The notes under the pieces: generated by a model
The model's input: the letters and a program-made list of their open reading frames with translations, nothing else
Database searches by the model: none
What the model was told of the DNA's origin: nothing
Origin: Streptomyces pseudovenezuelae
Lineage (GTDB): Bacteria > Actinomycetota > Actinomycetes > Streptomycetales > Streptomycetaceae
Reading direction: 5' to 3'
Assembly: GCF_029892565.1 (NCBI RefSeq)
Contig: NZ_JARXVH010000002.1
Coordinates: forward strand, 124,001-188,000
Length of the DNA stretch: 64,000 nt
Position numbers and translations under genes: made by a program
Part shown: positions 61,039-64,000 of the stretch, one piece after another
Layout: each line of letters starts with the position of its first letter
How positions within the stretch are numbered: the first letter of the stretch is position 1

Positions 61039-62515
61039 CCCGATCCGGGTCGGCCTCACCGCCCATGAGCTCCCCCGGGCGCTCATGGGCGGTGAGAGTG
61101 TGGCGGCGGGCCGGGTCGAGCGGCTGATGCACCTCGACGTACTCACCGTGCGGCAGCCGCTTGATCAGGCCGGTCTCCCGGCCGTGCAACACCAGCTCGC
61201 GGTCACGGAGTTGGAGCCCCAGACAGATCCGGCGGGTGGCGACGAAGACGACGGCCGGCAGCACGAACACCGCGACGCGCACCGTCCAGGTGACCGTGTT
61301 GATCGACAGATGGAGGCGGGTGGCGACGATGTCGTTGCCGCCGCCCGCCAGCAGGATCAGATAGAGGCTGATCCAGGCCGCGCCGATCGCCGTGCGGGTG
61401 GGGCGGTTGCGCGGGCGGTCCAGGAGGTGGTGCTCCCGCTTGTCACCGGTGAGCCGGGATTCCAGGAACGGATAGACGCCGATGAAGACCAGCAGAAGAG
61501 GGAAGACGACGACCGGGATCAGCACGCCGAGCACCAGGGTGTGCCCCCACAGGGTGATCTCCCAGCCCGGCATCACGCGCACCAGGCCCTCCGCGAAGCC
61601 CAGATACCAGTCGGGCTGGGCGCCCGTGGAGACCTGGTCGGGGCGGAAGGGGCCGTACACCCAGACCGGATTGATCGCCGCCACGCCCGCGACCAGCGTC
61701 AGGGCGCCGAAGACCAGGAAGAAGAAGCCGCCAGCCTTGGCCAGGTAGACCGGCATGAACGGCGTGCCCACGACGTTGCGTTCGGTCCTGCCCGGGCCCG
61801 CGAACTGGGTGTGCTTGTGGTGGACGACCAGCAGGAGGTGCAGCACCACCAGGGCCGCCATGACGCCGGGGATCAGCAGGACGTGCAGCGAGTAGAAGCG
61901 GGGCACGATGTCGTGGCCGGGGAACTCGCCGCCGAACAGGAACATCGAGAGATACGTCCCGACGATCGGGACCGACAGCAGTGCGCCGTTGACGAACCTC
62001 AGGCCCGTGCCCGACAGCAGGTCGTCCGGCAGTGAGTAGCCCATCAGGCCCTCGAACAGGCCGAGGAACAACAGGGTCCAGCCGAACAGCCAGTTGAGTT
62101 CGCGCGGCTTGCGGAACGAGCCGGTGAAGAAGTGCCGCATCATGTGCGTCAGCATCGCCGCGACGAAGATCAGCGCCGCCCAGTGGTGCAGCTGCCGGAT
62201 CAGCAGGCCGCCGCGCACGTCGAAGCTGATGTCGAGCGTGGAGGCGTACGCCTCGGACATGCGGACGCCGTTGAGCGGGACGTAACTGCCGTGGTAGGTC
62301 ACCTCGTTCATCGACGGATGGAAGAAGAGGGTGAGGTAGACGCCGGTCAGGATCAGCACGACGAAGCTGTACAGGCAGATCTCGCCGAGCAGGAACGACC
62401 AGTGGTCCGGGAACACCTTGCGCAGGTACTTCCGGCCCAGGGTGTGGATGCCGAGCCGGCCGTCCAGCCAGTCGGCGACCCGCTCGCCCTTCGACGCCTC
62501 CTGAGTCGTGGTCAC
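60983..62515 (-). CDS. qcrB: Stand-alone cytochrome b subunit (QcrB paralogue)
   Basis: A 510-aa di-heme cytochrome b of the bc1 complex type. Heme ligands appear in [24 protein letters not shown] and [29 protein letters not shown]; the Qo-site motif is PDWYLG. GTG 62515 overlaps the sigma factor stop as GTGA. No qcrA or qcrC is adjacent, so this is a second copy away from the main qcrCAB locus. The last ~30 residues differ from typical QcrB and the frame runs through a hairpin and 56 bp antisense into the GH9 gene. Confidence 0.93.
   Translation of the reverse strand: MTTTQEASKGERVADWLDGRLGIHTLGRKYLRKVFPDHWSFLLGEICLYSFVVLILTGVYLTLFFHPSMNEVTYHGSYVPLNGVRMSEAYASTLDISFDVRGGLLIRQLHHWAALIFVAAMLTHMMRHFFTGSFRKPRELNWLFGWTLLFLGLFEGLMGYSLPDDLLSGTGLRFVNGALLSVPIVGTYLSMFLFGGEFPGHDIVPRFYSLHVLLIPGVMAALVVLHLLLVVHHKHTQFAGPGRTERNVVGTPFMPVYLAKAGGFFFLVFGALTLVAGVAAINPVWVYGPFRPDQVSTGAQPDWYLGFAEGLVRVMPGWEITLWGHTLVLGVLIPVVVFPLLLVFIGVYPFLESRLTGDKREHHLLDRPRNRPTRTAIGAAWISLYLILLAGGGNDIVATRLHLSINTVTWTVRVAVFVLPAVVFVATRRICLGLQLRDRELVLHGRETGLIKRLPHGEYVEVHQPLDPARRHTLTAHERPGELMGGEADPDRVSLDRRRKTPSGQGPRSS
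61055..61096. terminator. Strong GH9 terminator lying inside the qcrB coding end
   Basis: Perfect 15-bp stem CTCACCGCCCATGAG / CTCATGGGCGGTGAG with a 12-nt loop, 17 bp after the GH9 stop. The qcrB stop (60983) lies beyond it, so leftward transcripts must read through to be complete. Confidence 0.85.
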
Positions 62516-63429
62516 GCTTCCTCCCCGTCGTTCTCGTTCCTGATCACGTGCGTGAGCTTGTCGGGATTGGTGACGATGTAGACGCCGTTGACCTGGTCGC
62601 CCTCGGCCGTGAGATCCATGACCATCACCGCGTACGGGGCGTCGCCCTCGAACAGCACGACGGCGTCGTCGCCGTTGACGCGGCGGTAGCGCAGGTCCAG
62701 GCCCCGCGGATCGCGCCGGGCGCCGAACGAGGTGATGAGGCGGGCCGCCTTGTCCCGGCCGTGCACCGGCCGCAGCCCCGCCGGCTTGCGGTTGCCGCCG
62801 CCGTCCGTCCACACCGTGACGTCCGGCGCGAGGATCTCCAGCAGCGCCCCGATGTTCCCGCCCAGCGCGGCCCGCACGAACCGCTCCGTCGCCTCCCGCC
62901 GCACCCGCGGATGCGCCCGGTACAGCGGCCGCCGGGCGTGCACATGAGCCCGCGCGCGGTGCGCCAACTGCCGTACGGCCGCGGGGGATCGGTCGATGAT
63001 GTCCGCGATCTCGGTGTGCGGGTACCCGAACACCTCGTTGAGCACGAACACCGCGCGTTCCAGCGGGGTCAGCGACTCCAGGACCACCAGCATCGCCAGC
63101 GACACGGACTCGGTGCGCAGGGCCGGGTCGTCGGCGCCCGCGTCGTCACCGACCAGCGGCTCCGGCAGCCACGGGCCGACGTAGGTCTCCCGGCGGCGGG
63201 TGATCGTGGTCCGGCGCCGCAGCGCGTGGTTGACGGCGATGCGGACCAGATAGGCGCGCGGGTTGGTGATCCCGTCGGCGCCCCGGCCCGACCACGACAG
63301 CCAGGTCTCCTGCAGCACGTCCTCGGTGTCCGTGACGCTGCCGAGCATGTTGTAGACGAGGCCGAACAGCAGCTCCCGATGGTCCATGAAGGCATCGGTC
63401 GCCTCGTCGGTGACATGGGTTTCGGACAT
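62512..63429 (-). CDS. ECF41-type sigma factor with SnoaL-like extension (SigJ type)
   Basis: A 305-aa sigma factor. Sigma-2 (HRELLFGLVYNMLGSVTDTEDVLQETWLSW) and sigma-4 (LTPLERAVFVLNEVFGYPHTEIADIIDRSPAAVRQLAHRARAHV) are followed by an NTF2/SnoaL-like domain. ECF41 markers are all visible: WLPEPL in the linker, WTDGGGNRKPA, and VTNPDKL near the end. This group is controlled by its own C-terminal domain and usually neighbours an oxidoreductase or carboxymuconolactone decarboxylase; here it is coupled to qcrB instead. Confidence 0.94.
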   Translation of the reverse strand: MSETHVTDEATDAFMDHRELLFGLVYNMLGSVTDTEDVLQETWLSWSGRGADGITNPRAYLVRIAVNHALRRRTTITRRRETYVGPWLPEPLVGDDAGADDPALRTESVSLAMLVVLESLTPLERAVFVLNEVFGYPHTEIADIIDRSPAAVRQLAHRARAHVHARRPLYRAHPRVRREATERFVRAALGGNIGALLEILAPDVTVWTDGGGNRKPAGLRPVHGRDKAARLITSFGARRDPRGLDLRYRRVNGDDAVVLFEGDAPYAVMVMDLTAEGDQVNGVYIVTNPDKLTHVIRNENDGEEA

Positions 63430-63481
63430 AGGTGGGCCTCCCCGCTGACGCGTTCACTACTGCGAGGGGCGCAGGGGGTCG

Positions 63482-63511
63482 GAATGTGACAGCGGACGGC
63501 CCGAATGTGAC
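63482..63511 (-). promoter_or_regulatory. Direct repeat GTCACATTC before the ECF41 gene
   Basis: Two copies of GTCACATTC (minus strand) with a 21-bp period; one is preceded by CT to give TGTCACA, matching the ECF41 -35 consensus. A clear CGTC -10 at the right spacing is not seen, so autoregulation is only suggested. Confidence 0.4.
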
Positions 63512-63596
63512 CTATGCCTCACAGAAAGGGCGTCGCGTCACACTCGGCGGTCGGCCCGCCCTCTTGAACGCGAGACTGATGTAAGGAGTCGACATC

Positions 63597-64000
63597 GTGT
63601 TCAAGAAGTGGCACGGCAACCCCTGGGCGATCTTGATCACCCTCTCCCTGGGGTTCTTCATGACCCTCCTCGACCTGACGATCGTGAACATCGCGATCCC
63701 CGACCTGGGCGCGGATCTGGACGCGTCCCTCGACCAGATCCTCTGGGTCGTCAACGCCTACACCCTGGCGCTGGCCGTCCTGTTGATCACCGGCGGGCGC
63801 CTCGGCGACCTGCGCGGCAAACGCAACCTGTTCGCCACCGGCGTCGCCGTGTTCACCCTGGCGAGCCTCGCCTGCGGCCTGGCCCAGGACCCGACCCAGC
63901 TGGTCGCGTTCCGGGCAGTACAGGGCCTGGGCGCGGCGCTGTTGATGCCCCAGACCCTGTCGATCATCGCCGAGGTGTTCCCGGCCGAGCGGCGCGGTGT
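63597..64000 (+). CDS. DHA2-family MFS exporter, truncated by window end
   Basis: The first 134 codons of an EmrB/QacA-type drug exporter, open to the window edge. Start GTG 63597 has AAGGAG eight bases upstream. Helix 1 holds LGFFMTLLDLTIVNIAIP (motif D1), WVVNAYTLALAVLL is helix 2, and GGRLGDLRGKR is motif A. FRAVQGLGAALLMPQTLSII is the helix-4/5 motif. A 14-helix proton-driven multidrug exporter is expected. Divergent from the ECF41 gene. Confidence 0.95.
   Translation, partial: MFKKWHGNPWAILITLSLGFFMTLLDLTIVNIAIPDLGADLDASLDQILWVVNAYTLALAVLLITGGRLGDLRGKRNLFATGVAVFTLASLACGLAQDPTQLVAFRAVQGLGAALLMPQTLSIIAEVFPAERRG

Noticed and set aside
58618..61146. 842-aa antisense frame over the GH9 gene
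   Set aside because: No recognisable domain; the GH9 signatures are on the plus strand.
1..64000. CRISPR arrays, tRNA/rRNA genes, insertion sequences, att sites
   Set aside because: No regularly spaced repeats, T-loop or acceptor-stem patterns, transposase motifs or flanking target duplications were seen on reading; the three tandem duplications are two- to four-copy slippage-type repeats.

Overview
The window is high-GC actinobacterial DNA with strong third-position GC bias. A tuf3-type EF-Tu, a complete conservon (cvnABCD plus P450), small XRE/DUF6879-type regulator clusters, Tat or Sec exported glycoside hydrolases and many TetR, MarR and AraC regulators point to a Streptomyces chromosome. 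I see no rRNA, tRNA, CRISPR array or intact insertion sequence. Genes are densely packed on both strands, and very long antisense shadow frames are common.

Layout. 0-4.1 kb: a DUF3626 gene, a truncated LuxR-type helix-turn-helix gene, and a two-sided accessory cluster (two Cys-rich mini-proteins, a conserved 86-aa protein, a DUF6879 protein, an XRE/DUF5753 regulator and two coupled mini-proteins). 4.4-10.3 kb: a self-sufficient CYP102-type P450-reductase fusion followed by an APH-like kinase, then a ROK repressor. 10.4-16 kb: SDR, PHP-domain protein, secreted GH16-CBM13 glucanase, VanZ-like and DUF4230 membrane proteins. 16-18.2 kb: an atypical PRPP synthetase next to a second, divergent EF-Tu. 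18.2-26.4 kb: STAS protein, MarR with ALDH and ADH, a quinone-oxidoreductase-like enzyme divergent from a GlxA/AraC regulator, a lipoprotein, a DUF1304-TetR pair and a GNAT enzyme.

26.7-31 kb is a conservon whose terminal P450 lacks the ExxR arginine. It converges on a 576-residue unrecognised protein (31.1-32.8 kb) with a motif resembling the metal-binding triad of class I terpene synthases. About 330 bp upstream lies a short ORF that looks like the N-terminus of a canonical sesquiterpene synthase, so this stretch (31-33.4 kb) may be a relic or an unusual terpenoid locus. 33.5-46.4 kb: amidohydrolase, a frameshifted APC permease, TetR, PPOX-type protein, DUF4235, cation-efflux transporter, Ddn-like oxidoreductase, a CYP105-like P450 with its 3Fe-4S ferredoxin, TetR with DUF1348, a flavoprotein, aldo/keto reductase, PhyH dioxygenase and AraC. 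46.8-55.2 kb is rich in signalling: a sigma-like/zinc-finger/transmembrane/ricin fusion, an ArsB-like permease, a DUF4232 lipoprotein, a Ser/Thr kinase divergent from an ECF sigma factor, and a PAS-GAF-SpoIIE-ATPase protein. 55.5-61 kb encodes exported GH2 and CBM4-GH9 enzymes, the latter behind a perfect CebR-type box. 61-64 kb: a stand-alone cytochrome b (QcrB) translationally coupled to an ECF41-type sigma factor, then a DHA2-family MFS exporter cut by the window end.

Control signals are unusually readable. Paired perfect palindromes lie in the MarR/ALDH, DUF1304/TetR and TetR/DUF1348 promoter regions, a self-overlapping inverted repeat covers the GlxA promoter, and a MerR-type spacer palindrome precedes the SDR. 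Several genes have a TAG-type -10 box 6-8 nt before the start codon, which predicts leaderless mRNAs. Strong hairpins separate most convergent genes. In-frame or perfect short tandem duplications (9-bp units, 27 bp, 23 bp) occur in three different genes.
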